From: Rhipidocladum racemiflorum
Lineage: Eukaryota; Streptophyta; Magnoliopsida; Poales; Poaceae
Direction of reading: 5' to 3'
DNA: 64,000 nucleotides
NCBI GenBank assembly: GCA_036346355.1
Contig: CM070581.1
Location: 49,185,849-49,249,848 of the forward strand
Shown one piece after another: positions 48,835 to 59,348 of this stretch (positions within the stretch are counted from its first letter, which is position 1; each line of letters begins with the position of its first letter). A model generated the notes under the pieces. The model was not told the origin of the DNA. It made no database searches and saw nothing but the letters and a program-made list of their open reading frames with translations. Made by a program: the position numbers and the translations under genes.

Positions 48835-49060
48835 ATGGGATGGAAGTATTACTTCATGAGAGGTGTGGATCTTGGTTTTGCATTTCTTGGTTTTGAAAGA
48901 ATTCGCTGCATTGAGCACTTCGGTAGTAATTTATGCAAGTTTCTACTTTAAGTTGCAGGTGAAAGCATCTAAGCCCCCTAATTCCCTAACAGTGCTTTAT
49001 ATTGGTTTTGGTGTTGATGATAAAAAAGGTACCCTTTGTGAAGTAAAGACTTTTTCAGAT
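48835..49060 (+). pseudogene. Unidentified short gene piece, unit 1
   Basis: A GA-rich leader (48,783-48,811) precedes an ATG at 48,835 (MGWKYYFMRGVDLGFAFLGF), which ends after 38 codons. After ttaagttgcag, a splice-acceptor-like site, a second block reads VKASKPPNSLTVLYIGFGVDDKKG up to 49,060, where a SIRE LTR begins. In frame beyond the LTR (50,569 on) the text could continue. I do not recognise a family. The unit 2 copy at 60,127 has very similar text, with an upstream TATA-like sequence that is deleted here. Confidence 0.35.
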
Positions 49061-50568
49061 TGAAGGACAAAGGCTAAGGATTCTTGTTTCTAGTTTTGGC
49101 TTGGGAGTTGATTCAAACCATGTAGCTAGGATTATTTTGGTTTAGCCGTACTATAAAGAGGAATTATACACAAGTAAGTACCTTGCTTCATAGAGCAAAT
49201 CATTAAGATTACTTGGAGTAAAGGTCACTTCATCTAAATTTCCCTCAACCAAGTCACTCACCTACTCAATCAAAAACCTTCTCACGTCGGACCGACTTTT
49301 TCAGTCTGGCGCTAAAAATACTTCACTTCAAAGTTCAAACCGAGCGTACACTGTTCACACCGGACCAACTTGAGTTGAGTCTAATTATTCAGTCCGGCGC
49401 TTACTGCCTTCTTTGTCGGACCAATTTTTTTTTTTTGTCCGGAGCTGAGAATCACTTTTTGGAGAATCAAACCGAGCGTGTGCCGTTCACGATAGACCAA
49501 GTTTTCAAATGCGCACCGGACCAAGTTTTTTGGTCCGACACAAACATGATTCTCTCTGGAATACTGTTTCAATTCTAAGTTGTCCGCAGGACCAAAATCG
49601 GTAAGCTTTCCTTGTACGCCTGATCAACTTTTTTGATCTGGCGCAAATGCCCTTTCACTGGTTTTCACGACGGACCTAGTTTTGGTCAAAGCATGTGTAC
49701 AACGGACCGAGTGGTTTCGGTCCAGCGTAAATGGGATTTTTAATCCAATTGGTCCGTCGTGCATTAGACAGTTTGAGAAGGTTATCAAACTAAGTTCGTG
49801 GCACATTTGTTTGTAATTATTTTCTCATTCTGACAATGTCTAATGGCTAGTAAATGCCAATAATGGCTATATTCCTTTTGTGGGCTATATAAGCTGTGCT
49901 AGAACCTTCATTTACAAGAACTTTTGCATCTCTTTGACATTTTAGCATACTTGAGCTCAAAAACCATCAAAGAGACCGAATTTCACTCTGATCTCAAAAT
50001 CCCTAAAGTGATCTTTCTCCAAGCTTAGTCTAGATAGTGTTGTGCTAGTGAACCAAGAGGTTAAGCTTGTGAATAGTTTATTACTCTTGGAACTTTGAGT
50101 TCCTAGACGGCTTGGGAGTGTTTTGGTGCGACCTATCCAAAAAGTTTGTGGAAGGCCACCACTGTTTGTGAGAGGTTTGGGACTCTTCTCACCGGAGTGG
50201 TGAAAGAGTCACCCTAGTGATTACTAGAGCTGTTGTGATTGGCTTGTGGTGGAGCTATACTTCTTGTGAAGTGCTCTAACGGGGACATAGGAGTATAACT
50301 CTGAACCTCGATGAAAAATCTTGTGTAGCGGCTTTTTAAATTCTGTATTTACTTTGCTGTTCAGTTCTTCTTGCTTGCCTGTTCCTGATTAGATCTTTTC
50401 TGTTGGTGCACTAGTAGAGCCTAGATATTTTAGGTCTTATTTGTCAAAATCCTAGTTTACTCTTCCGCAAGCTTTTTGAATTCTGTCTTACGACTAATTA
50501 AAGCTCTTTAGTGCTAGAATTTTTGAAAAAGCCTATTCACCCCCTCTAGGCTCATCCTCGTTCTTACA
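49061..50568 (+). repeat. Solo LTR, Maximus/SIRE-type (1.5 kb)
   Basis: It starts TGAAGGACAAAGG, as does the LTR of copia C, and ends caccccctctaggctc...ttcttaca, the lineage's usual end. TATATAA is at 49,886-49,892. The upstream half is studded with GGACCAA/TTGGTCC inverted motifs. No primer-binding site follows, so it is a solo LTR. Target duplications are not clear. Its first 350 bp are also in unit 2, so it predates the duplication. Confidence 0.75.
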
Positions 50569-51105
50569 CCAGGAAGTTTAGGAAGAATAGTTGTGTACTG
50601 GTATGGAACTTTATACACAGTTTGAAAGCTCTTTACTTTATTTCTTCTTGTACTGGCAAGGAACATCAGGAAACACATTTTTGTACTGTTAAAAAATCGA
50701 CTGATCTTAAAATGTAATAGGACTAAGCATTCATGTATTGTGATTTATTCATGTCCAAATTAACTTTATTTCCTATTTGCCCAGTATATCCTATACTAAT
50801 TTTCTAATCATTTTCAGATTCATGGTAATGGCAAATGGGCATGGCTACAAAGTCGAGGGGGTAGTGTAGACCAAGTACAATGCGAACATTGAGTTTGGAT
50901 TCATCACTAGCTCTATAAAATGTTGTCAAGTATATTATATAAATACGTACACAATATTTTGTCATGTGTATCACTATCTTTTAATTGGATGAATGGGTAG
51001 ATGGATGCATGTGTACAAAAAAAGGACAATCTAACTAATCTTATCCTTTGACTTCGAGTCTTTAATCTTCTTTTCTTTTCCTCATTTATTTATCCACTTG
51101 ATACT
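50569..51105. other. Spacer between two SIRE-type LTRs
   Basis: AT-rich with no recognised gene. It may continue the host sequence broken by the LTR at 49,061, since a pyrimidine-rich tract with AG (near 50,815) resembles a splice acceptor. Confidence 0.4.
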
Positions 51106-51690
51106 TGTCGGGGATCGAATAATTTTCATAATTACCATAATACCCTAGTAGTTAGTTCTGTCCAGACCATGCGTACCCTCAGAGGGCGTTCCCGAGTGAA
51201 GGACCATGTGGAGGTCCATCCTTGTTTGTGATTAGTATTTGACTTGTTTTAAACTTGGGTTTATTAGGTTTGAGTTTGATTTGGTTTGGATTTGAAATGG
51301 ATTTAAAATTGAAAGCATTTTGTTTTGCGCCGGACCAAGGGAACCAAGAAACAGAGAGCTTCACGTTTGCGCCAGACCAAAGGGTGAAAAATCACATTTG
51401 CACTAGACCAAGTTAGGAATGACTTTTCGCATTTGCGCCGGACCAATTTTTTGGTCCGCAATGAACGTGAAATTGAGGCTTTTTACGCTAGACTAATTCT
51501 TTCTAGTAACCGAGAGTTTTACGTGTACGCCGGACCATAGTTTCGGTCCGGCGTGAATGGCAAATTCCAGGGTTTAGTCTCTGTGTACGCCGGACCATTT
51601 TTCTTCGGTCCGTCCTAGATGCTCTGTGCTCTGTTGAGCTTGACGAAAATTGCATATTATTCTTGAGCAATGCAATGCTCATAGTACTTC
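51106..51690 (+). repeat. Second SIRE-like LTR fragment with GGACCAA hairpins
   Basis: It starts TGTCGGGGATCGAATAA and carries perfect inverted pairs such as CGGACCAA...TTGGTCCG (51,439-51,458) and CGCCGGACC...GGTCCGGCG (51,528-51,553). It lacks a TATA and LTR end because it runs into the minus-strand copia G. The right border is approximate. Confidence 0.6.
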
Positions 51691-51692
51691 TT

Positions 51693-52196
51693 TTATTTTG
51701 CATGACGGTATTGTTGTTGTAGTATCATCATATTGGGGTGGAAAGTGCACAAGGTTTTGTCGATCTTTTCAGCTTCAGTAACTTTCTGGTTACAAAAAGT
51801 CAATTTAGCGACCATTTTGTGCATTGCAGAATTATAAGCTGCCACAGATTTGAAATCCTGAAAGCGTAGGACGGTCCATTCGCGTTGTGCTTCCGGCAAC
51901 AACATGGATCTTTGCTGGTTGTAGCATTCCTTCAGGGAGTTCCACAATACCAGCGAGTCCTCCTCCATCAAGTATTCGGCCTTCAGGTCCGAATGAAGAT
52001 GATATCTCAGGAAATGTAAAGCGGCGCATTTTGCGGGTTCAGGCACTTCAATTGCACCGGCTTCAGGCCGAGTAATAGCAGCTCCAAGTCCTCTAGCTGT
52101 TAGGTTGATTTTGGCATCCATTGCCCAAGTAAGGTAATTGCTGCCATCCAGGGCAAGCACAACAAATTCCCCTTTTGCAATGTCAGACATATCCTG
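51693..52196 (-). pseudogene. Copia G gag (UBN2-type), truncated
   Basis: The minus-strand frame DMSDIAKGEFVVLALDGSNYL, then TWAMDAKINLTARGL, SLKECYNQQRSMLLPEAQREW, FKSVAAYNSAMHKMVAKL and TFHPNMMILQQQYR matches the gag domain of a copia family common in plants. It begins after a splice-acceptor-like tgcatacag, with an internal ATG at 52,190. It ends prematurely where the SIRE LTR fragment begins, so the zinc knuckle is lost. Confidence 0.85.
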
Positions 52197-53666
52197 TATG
52201 CAAGTAATACGAGATTTTACTACAGGTAAAATATTATATTGCATGCATCTTCATTTAATTAATAAAGTTTTGGTCTATATCTATTCAGTAGATAATTATC
52301 ATGATTTTCCCAGAATTTTCTTAGCCATTAGCCATTTTCTGTTAATTATGCAACAATTTTCAGCATTACTAAATAACAGAAAATAAATTCCAATATCAAT
52401 TAAACATGTCATAAGGCTAATTACAACTTATATAATTCTTGTTGGTTGGGAGCGAAAACAGGTAATGAATATATCCGTCAATTCGACTCATGGACAGGTC
52501 AACCTGCCCCTAGGGCTCACATGAGGGAGGGGGCACTTCCTGTTTTCGGGTGCCAATTAAAGAACCAAGCCTTATGTGTGTTTTCCTAAACACCAATTGT
52601 CTCACATCTGTTCATTCATTACTGAAATCAAATCCCAACCACTCCGGTCCTCATAAACTGCTATATGACATATTCTGAAAATTTCCTAGCACTTTTCATA
52701 ATTTTTGCTAATTTCCAAGCAATTTTCAGAATTACTTTTCAACAGAAAAATTTAATTTCAGCAAATATCAACATGACATAATGCTAAGGAAGATAAAACC
52801 AGATTCAAGACATGAACAAAATATTCTCATAATTTTCTAGCAGATCATGCAGTTTTTTGTTAATATTCGAGCAATTTCCAGAATTACTGGTAGCTTCGTG
52901 CCGTGTCACACCGTATCGCGTCAGGCCGGGCGGCTACAGGCCGGGTCGGGTTACGCCGCGTCAGGCCGATGGCTGCTTGAGCTGAGCCGATGGCCCGATG
53001 CTACGTGCGCGACGACTGCTCTTCCATGCATGCGGACATGTAAAGGTAGCAAGCACATTCAAATTTCTTCCATGCATGTACGTAAGTATGTGAAGCTAGC
53101 AAGCATTCAAAGCAAGCAAACGTGCATACTACCATGCGGCTGCTCCATGCATGCATGTGATCGTACGAAGCTTAGCAAGCATGCGGCTGCTCGGCTGCTT
53201 AGGACGGTGACTCAAGGTCGGGGCTGAGGCAACGCTTCAAGCGTTTGGGGTGTCTGGCGCGACGTATGGTCGGCTGCCAGTGCTTCGTGCACAGGACAGC
53301 AGAGGTGACGTCGGGGCATGGTGGCAGCTCCGTGTTGTCCGTCGTGCGTTGGCGGCTTCAAGCTGGGCCGACAGCTTCACGCGCATGGGCCGGCGGCAAT
53401 CAACGGCACAAATGGCAAGGCACGGGGGCGCAGTGCTTCGTGCGGCACGGTGGTCGGCTACGGGCCAAACTCCTTTTTTTTTCTTTTGTATGAACAGCAA
53501 CGATCAAGTTCTCTAACCGTAGATTAGATCAAAAACATGATGAGAAGTATTATCTAAACAGTACAGATTAAGAACAGTATTCCTTTCCAGTGGCAGATTA
53601 GATTGATTTCTAGTATGTAAAGTAGCAAGAACAATCTGCAGGATTTAATCATGCTTGATTACTTAC
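52197..53666 (-). other. Putative intron in copia G leader
   Basis: On the minus strand the frame ...TIANASDIKN is followed by GTAAGTAATC (a good donor, ending at 53,666), and the gag frame resumes after TTGCATACAG (52,197). Joining them keeps the frame. The interval is AT-rich on the left, GC-rich with CATGCATG repeats on the right, and contains the inverted repeat block 52,461-52,655. Only transcript data could prove splicing. Confidence 0.45.
52461..52655 (-). repeat. Inverted copy of the block at 27,518-27,710
   Basis: The reverse complement shares long near-identical phrases with 27,518-27,710, including the cctccctcatgtgagccct core. Confidence 0.8.
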
Positions 53667-53841
53667 GTTCTTGATGTCGGAAGCGTTGGCTATCGTGTAG
53701 GACTTTTTCGGTAATCCGAGTGGATGCCGGCGTGGTGATGAGTTGATTGCAGATCGGATCGGGCGATCAATCGCCGGTAGTATTCGTTCGTTGTCATCGA
53801 CGATCATTCGCTTCTTGCGGTAGAGACTTGTGCTGATAACG

Positions 53842-54083
53842 TGTTGTGAAACAAGATCGTTCACCCACGCCAATCCACGGTACGCCAAGAAATCACACGA
53901 ACAGAAGAAGGAGAAGCACACCATACAAGGGGGAAACCTCTCTCTCTTTATTAGATTTGTTGTCTCTGTACAAGGCAATGCCCTATATATATAGTGGAGG
54001 ACCCCTGGAGATTAGTTCGGATTCGCCCACCAATGGATAGGGTCCTACCATACAGGGACACGGACTCTAACCATATCATAACA
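53842..54083 (-). repeat. Copia G 5' LTR (242 bp)
   Basis: In its own sense it begins TGTTATGATATGG and ends TTTCACAACA, with the TATA tract TATATATATA at 53,984-53,993. The leader CGTTATCAGC follows inside. The right edge at 54,083 touches unit 2 of the tandem duplication. Confidence 0.85.
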
Positions 54084-54466
54084 AATTATACCTATATTAA
54101 GCTAGGGAGGTTTGAGAGCTTCTCAAACCATCCATCTGTCATCCTTCGGTTTTTTGAAAAAGTCCTTCCAATCCTTCAAATTACGGATAGGTCCTTGAAA
54201 ATTACGAAAAGATCCTTCGTGATTTTTTGTGAGGGCAAGAAAAACTTTTCTAAATCGCGTTTGGGTCCCTCGCTTGTTACTTTACGGAAAAAGTCGCCCG
54301 TTAAATACAAATCGCGAACGAGCCCTTTTCTACTTTTTGAGAATAGCGGTGAGGTCCAAAAATATAACAATCAAGTCCCTGGTTCTTACATCCAGGTCCC
54401 TTCTCCGTTTTCTCCAGAAAAATGTTTTCGTCACGCGCGCGGCGTGCGCCGCGCCTATTGGCCTAG
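54084..54466 (+). mobile_element. Helitron-like non-autonomous remnant, unit 2
   Basis: Near the right end a GC-rich palindrome (gcgcggcgtgcgccgcgc) is followed after a short spacer by CTAG at 54,463-54,466 and then T. This is the Helitron 3' pattern of a hairpin close before CTRR inserted next to T. The left end lacks a clean TC start. Confidence 0.45.
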
Positions 54467-54823
54467 TTAAATTGATAATCAGTTAGAAAGAATAGATTAA
54501 GTGTTCACAGGTAAACAATGTTTTTTTTTTCACACTACCTTTGCTTGGGCTTAATGGGAGACAATCGAGAGATGCATTTTTTGAAGCCATGTATATGCAT
54601 TTCACAATCATTACTTACGTTCTTCCCTATTACACATCTTTACAGCGTAAAACCCTTCGCCAAAATTAATTAACAGCCACAGAACTGCAACCAAAATAAA
54701 CGCAACATTTGTCACAGAAGCCACATTCCACTCTCCTGCAACCAATCTAAACCATGCATGTAGGGAGAACAAGTCGTGGATCGTAAAACTGCTTGCCTGG
54801 AAAAACAGATGCATTGTACGTAG

Positions 54824-54831
54824 TATAAATA
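54824..54831 (+). promoter_or_regulatory. TATA box of inhibitor gene 2
   Basis: TATAAATA lies 97 bases before the ATG, the same spacing as in gene 1. Confidence 0.75.
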
Positions 54832-54927
54832 ACCCCATGCAGATCTCACCAATCACCGTTCCTCCTCAGCGCTGCGATTAAGAAACTCCAAGAACACTTA
54901 CACCAAGGATTAGCTAGCTCCGCGACC

Positions 54928-55719
54928 ATGGCCATGCCTCGTTATCTCGCTCCCCTCTTCCTCCTCCTCGTTTCCAGCGCACCCATCGCCCGCCCCATCC
55001 CCCTCGGCGACAACCTCCAGGACGCGTGCAACAAGACGCTGTTCCCCAAGGTCTGCATCCAGGCGTTGGCGACCAACCCGGAGAGCCGGACGGCAAGTGC
55101 GCGCCGGCTGGCCGAGCTGTCCGTCTACGTCGCAGCCGAGGTGGGCACAGCGGTGGCCGCATTCTCCCACCACGAGCTCAACGACGTCAAGGAGGACTCC
55201 CTATTCAAATGCCTCGACAGCTGCTCCGACGACATCGAAGAGGCGGTGGCGCACCTGAGCGCGCTCACCCGGGAGCTCACCGACGCCAAGTTCCTCGAGG
55301 TCAAGTCGTGGCTGTCGGCGACGCTCGGCGGCACGTCCACCTGCGAGGACACCTGCAAGGAAGCGCCCATCAGCGAGATCAAGAATGCCGTCGTCACCAA
55401 GAGCCTCGAGTTCGAGAAGCTGCTGCGCGTCACGCTCGACCTCATCACCGAGGCGTCCGGCTCCATGTCGGCCGAGGTCGCCGTGCCGCCCTCCGCGTGG
55501 GACGCCAGCGCGCCGTCGCCGTACTCTTACGGCGCCAGCGCCCCGGGACCGTATTCATCCTACGCTAGCGCGCCGGCGTCCTCCTATGGCGCCAGCGGGC
55601 CGACCGCCGACGTGCCGTCGCCATCGCAATCGATCTCCAGCTCGCCGTCATCCGGGGCCGCCGACGCGCCGGCGCCGTCGTCTGGCGCCAGCGCTCCGGA
55701 GGCCGACGCGACAGCATGA
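54928..55719 (+). CDS. Pectin methylesterase/invertase inhibitor domain protein, copy 2
   Basis: This is an intact 263-residue paralog of the gene at 42,925, with the same signal peptide, PMEI-type domain with six cysteines (34, 43, 95, 99, 139, 143) and Ala/Pro/Ser-rich tail. Compared with copy 1 it has N17S, T48A and M72V in the first 184 residues, and D212Y, P234Q, I238S, L241S and G255S in the 79-residue tail. All cysteines and the reading frame are conserved, so both copies are probably functional. The promoter and 3' end are duplicated too, so the two may be co-expressed. No GPI signal is seen. Confidence 0.9.
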   Translation: MAMPRYLAPLFLLLVSSAPIARPIPLGDNLQDACNKTLFPKVCIQALATNPESRTASARRLAELSVYVAAEVGTAVAAFSHHELNDVKEDSLFKCLDSCSDDIEEAVAHLSALTRELTDAKFLEVKSWLSATLGGTSTCEDTCKEAPISEIKNAVVTKSLEFEKLLRVTLDLITEASGSMSAEVAVPPSAWDASAPSPYSYGASAPGPYSSYASAPASSYGASGPTADVPSPSQSISSSPSSGAADAPAPSSGASAPEADATA

Positions 55720-55831
55720 GCGAAAACGTTTTTCGAGGCTTCGATCGGTGCCTAGGCTAGAAAGATTTTGTTTTTTTTTTCTATCGCAAATTTATAGTTT
55801 CTTGAATGGATCTTTAATAATCGACAACACT

Positions 55832-55837
55832 AATAAA
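55832..55837 (+). terminator. Polyadenylation signal of inhibitor gene 2
   Basis: AATAAA about 110 bases after the stop, at the same position as in copy 1. Confidence 0.6.
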
Positions 55838-56904
55838 GGGTACGATGGGCTAATTAAGCCCAAGTAGAAAGCCCATTGAGGCTGTATGGTCTGCTTATGA
55901 CTTCGGCCTACGTTTGGTATAATTGAGGCGCCTGCAGGAGGCCAGTGGATGGCATGTAAGCCCTGTGTTGGGTGATTTGTTGTAAATTGTTATGATTTTC
56001 ACATGTCATATTGGCATCTTTAAGAGAAACTGACACTCCGTACAACCGCAGAGACAACTATTATCTGTATAGCTCTCGACATCATTTGCAAAAATAATTA
56101 GAAATAACACTTAGAATGGAAATTGACAACTGTTGTTGGTACTCCGGTGGCCACACGAATCACCTTGTTGGTAAACGAGCTCTCTACGATATATAGGCAT
56201 TACATTGTCTATAGGTGCAATCGTCCGCGCTAATAGATCGTTTGTTCAGCAATATATAACCTGTCTCTCTCCCTCTCCTCCCAGCTGTCCTCCATGTAAG
56301 CATGAATTTCACGTGGCGTCGCTATAGATATGGATGATGACAGCCCATCCTACATGCCCAAAATGCCTAGTGGAGGGAAGCCCATGTTTGTTTGGAGGAG
56401 TGGCTTCTAGGGCTTATGGCCAACCAGGGAGTGTACAGACATCATCCGGATGTTTTTGTCTCAAAAAACATCCAAACTTTGGACCGTACGATTAAAACAC
56501 ACATCAGTAGGATCAACCCACCTCGAATTCAGGGGGTGTGTATCGATCTGAAAGCAAATCCAATGGCCAAGAATTTGGATGATGATTGCTAAAGATTCTC
56601 CACGGGGCTCATACCAGGCTATCAAAACCCGTCCAACAATTACCTGCCATGCCTATGGTAAAGCAGTCCATGACGACGTGGCCTCAAGACGGGCAAGAAA
56701 ACCTTCCCCGTGAGCCGAAAACAGGACTTCTTTTATTCCCATTCTCTTGCAAATTTGACAGTTTTTGAAGATCCCATTGCCATTATATTTAGAAAAAAGT
56801 CTATATAACACCCTAAACTTTGTTCGAAAGTTCGTCCACCATACCGAACTATAAAAACCAGACATTTTATCCCCCTGAACTTCACAATCGATTAGTGGCA
56901 ATTT
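55838..56904. other. Intergenic, no gene (unit 2)
   Basis: It is collinear with 43,836-44,903 and nothing coding is supported. It retains one arm of the 16-bp inverted repeat near 56,377-56,392. Confidence 0.55.
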
Positions 56905-58278
56905 TTAACTGACATCAGTGCCGGTTTTCAAACTGTCACAGATTAAGTGCCACCGATAATCGAGGATTATTAGTGACAGTTTTAAAACCGTCACAGATAA
57001 TACAATCAGTGGCGGTTTTAGCCACAAATATTCATATTATCAATGGTGATTTTAGCCAAAAACCACCACTAATAATATTATATGTGGCAGTTTTTCGCCA
57101 AAATCATAACTGATAATATGAGTATTTGTAACGGTTTTAGCCAAAAACCACCACTCATAATATTATCTGTGGTGGTTTTAACCAAAAAACGTCACAAATA
57201 ATTTCAGACCACAAAATAAAAAACCATCATTTCAGGCTAATATCAGAAAGCGCTAGACATACCCTCTAAAACAGTATACACAAAGAACAAATATATCATA
57301 CACATTGTAGCATATATATACACAAAGTAGCCTAAGAATAACTAGAATGAAACATCAATTTACACTTTATAATGAAACAAAATTTAAATAATAAAACTCT
57401 AAACTAATTTTTTAAACTACAAGCCTACAAGTCGCCGCTTAAACCCACCACTTAGAGACTATGGATCTTCATCCAATGAAATAGTACTCAAACCAACCTA
57501 GTATGTTGCAAACAAAATTATCTTCAGCAAGAATGTGATGTTCAAGCAACAAGCTCACCTGACAATGCAAAAATTAAGGCAAGAGTGTTCTATTAGGCAC
57601 CAAAATTTTTTTGAGACATAATCATTACCGATTTGATGGCATTTTGAAGTTTAAAAGCAAGCTGCTCCCTTAAATAAAAGTCCGCTTTTTGCCTAGGCCA
57701 TCCAAAAGTAACTTCTTCAAGTACAGTATCTGCCAAGAAGTACCTACAAGGATATATGTAAAAGATCTTATTTTTCAGTGGAACTTTTCTAACGCTCCCA
57801 CAGATCGTAGGCATTCTTATTCAGTTTTACATAATTTAGTTGTGAAAGGAGCAAATCAAACCTCTCAGGAAACTGAAATACAATACCAACTCTTTGCGAA
57901 GCTAACAGTTCTGATAGACCCATTGGATTTCCACTATCATCATATTTCTGAATGCAAATTGAGCCAGAGGTACGTTGTGATAGACCAGCCAAAAGCTAAC
58001 AAATCAAGCAGTCACCTTAAGATGAAAGGTAAGGAGGAAATTTAAGAATGCCATGCAGCATTTCAATGCAAACATGTAAAAGAGTAGTCTTTCCACTCCC
58101 ACTCCGTCCAAATATTAAACCAAAACTGCATGAATATAGTGCTCCCATTCAACAAGTTTTGTTCAGTTCCTGGAGGTCGATAGCTGACTCTTATCACCTA
58201 AAAGAAGTGAAGTTCAATATATTTCACAACTAATGAAAAAGAGAAAATGTTTATGTTGAGTGGCAGATTGCACAGATG
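56905..58278. mobile_element. CACTA-like element, left part (unit 2)
   Basis: The subterminal array of cggttttagcc/aaaaccgtcaca motifs (56,925-57,205) and the ABC transporter fragment are retained. The right array, right terminus and DHAR fragment were removed by the deletion at about 58,278, which joins this DNA directly to hAT MITE sequence. Confidence 0.6.
57630..58190 (-). pseudogene. Captured ABCI11/NAP14-like fragment, unit 2
   Basis: This has the same three blocks as in unit 1: Walker A GRSGSGKTTLLH (about 58,090), SICIQKYDDSGNPMG with VGIVFQFPER (about 57,865-57,990) and YFLADTVLEEVTFGWPRQK (about 57,690-57,748). There is no signature motif or Walker B. Small substitutions from unit 1 (LSQRTSG for PSEPTSG) show neutral drift. 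Confidence 0.8.
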
Positions 58279-59024
58279 TCCGGATTTTTTCCTATTCGGA
58301 TATTTTCTATTTGGATATCCGGATTTTTTCCTATTCGGGTATTCGGATCGGATATCCGGATTTTTTATTCGGGTATCAGCAAAAGCCTAGCCCATTTCAT
58401 CTCATTTTTTCAATAGAGAGCCCATTTATATTGACAATGAGTTGGTTCTATTAATCCTAAAGTAGCATATTCTTTCTATGACGTATATTAGGTTTGATTG
58501 ATATATATAACTTGCTATTATGGTCATGTACCCGTACGCTTTAATTCATACTCCCTCCAGTTTGATAATAGATGTCGTTTTGGACATCGACACGGTCTTC
58601 AAAACACAACTTTGACCGCTAATTTTTATTATTATATATTTATAAAACCCAATAAAATTATAATATTATGAAAGTATTTCTTGAGACAAGTCTATACATA
58701 TAATTTTCATATATCCAATTTAAATATTTAAAAATATATCGATAGTCAAAGTTTTAGAAGTTTGACCATCACTGTGTCCAAAACGACATCTATTATCAAA
58801 CTGGAGGGAGTAATATATTACTCTATATATGCATGCATTTATCCTTATATATTTATCCATTTCCGATTCGAATCCGTCACATATCCGTCCCGTATCCGTA
58901 TCCCGATTAACCTGGATTCGTATCTATATCCGGCTAGCACGTATCCGATTCCGAATCCAGAAAAAAATGGGTTAGGATACGGGAAGAGCAATATCCGCCC
59001 GTATCCAACCCGTTTTCACCCCTA
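58279..59024. mobile_element. Truncated hAT MITE with nested mariner MITE, unit 2
   Basis: Only the right terminus ACCCGTTTTCACCCCTA (to 59,024) and its flank gtaaaatg remain. The left end is lost in the deletion at about 58,278. A 260-bp MITE (58,551-58,810) lies inside. Confidence 0.88.
58551..58810 (-). mobile_element. 260-bp mariner/Stowaway-type MITE, unit 2 only
   Basis: The inverted ends CTCCCTCCAGTTTGATAATA and complement are flanked by TA (58,549-58,550 and 58,811-58,812). Its body matches the MITE at 34,339 in reverse orientation, although the tips differ after CTCCCTCCAG. The empty site is preserved in unit 1 near 48,222, so insertion followed the duplication. Confidence 0.93.
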
Positions 59025-59348
59025 GTAAAATGACATGCTAGGCATGTTTAGGTGAATGATAGGTGGGAATCACATGGGCTTCCCTCCAAATCGAGGAACT
59101 ACACGGACTGACAGCCATAGAAGCATGATTGGGAGCTCGGCGGAAGAGAAGCCCATATGGATCCCAGCTATCATTGATCTAATTTGCTGAGCGTATTATC
59201 CTATATGTTAAAACCATTCACCCATCACGCTACACGGGCAATAACACTTTGCGAAATCCGATCAGTATGTTATTTGAACCGGATTGCAAAGTTCAGGTGG
59301 TCAAACATCTGGTTGTACGCTACTATAGAATGGAACAACACTATCGCT

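Larger units (their letters stand above)
42050..54083. repeat. Tandem duplication, unit 1 (12,034 bp)
   Basis: Sequence from 42,050 (aattata...) recurs from 54,084 in the same orientation and can be followed to 49,413/60,698 with small gaps. It covers the inhibitor gene, the CACTA-like mosaic, the ABCI11 fragment, the hAT MITE and the start of a SIRE LTR. Because unit 2 begins directly after 54,083, the simplest reading is a tandem unit from 42,050 to 54,083. Differences from unit 2 include a 34-bp segment near 42,455 and about 1.6 kb (46,323-47,957) present only here. Confidence 0.85.
51693..54083 (-). mobile_element. Ty1-copia element G, 5' part only
   Basis: Reading right to left on the minus strand: a 242-bp LTR (54,083-53,842), the leader CGTTATCAGCACAAG, an exon-like frame, a putative intron and a UBN2-type gag ending about 51,693. 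Protease, integrase, RT and 3' LTR are missing. The outer LTR edge coincides with the duplication junction at 54,083/54,084. Confidence 0.8.

Noticed and set aside
49061..50573. A 5-bp target duplication for the SIRE solo LTR
   Set aside because: The left flank cagat and right flank ccagg/cagga do not match well enough, so the duplication is not claimed.
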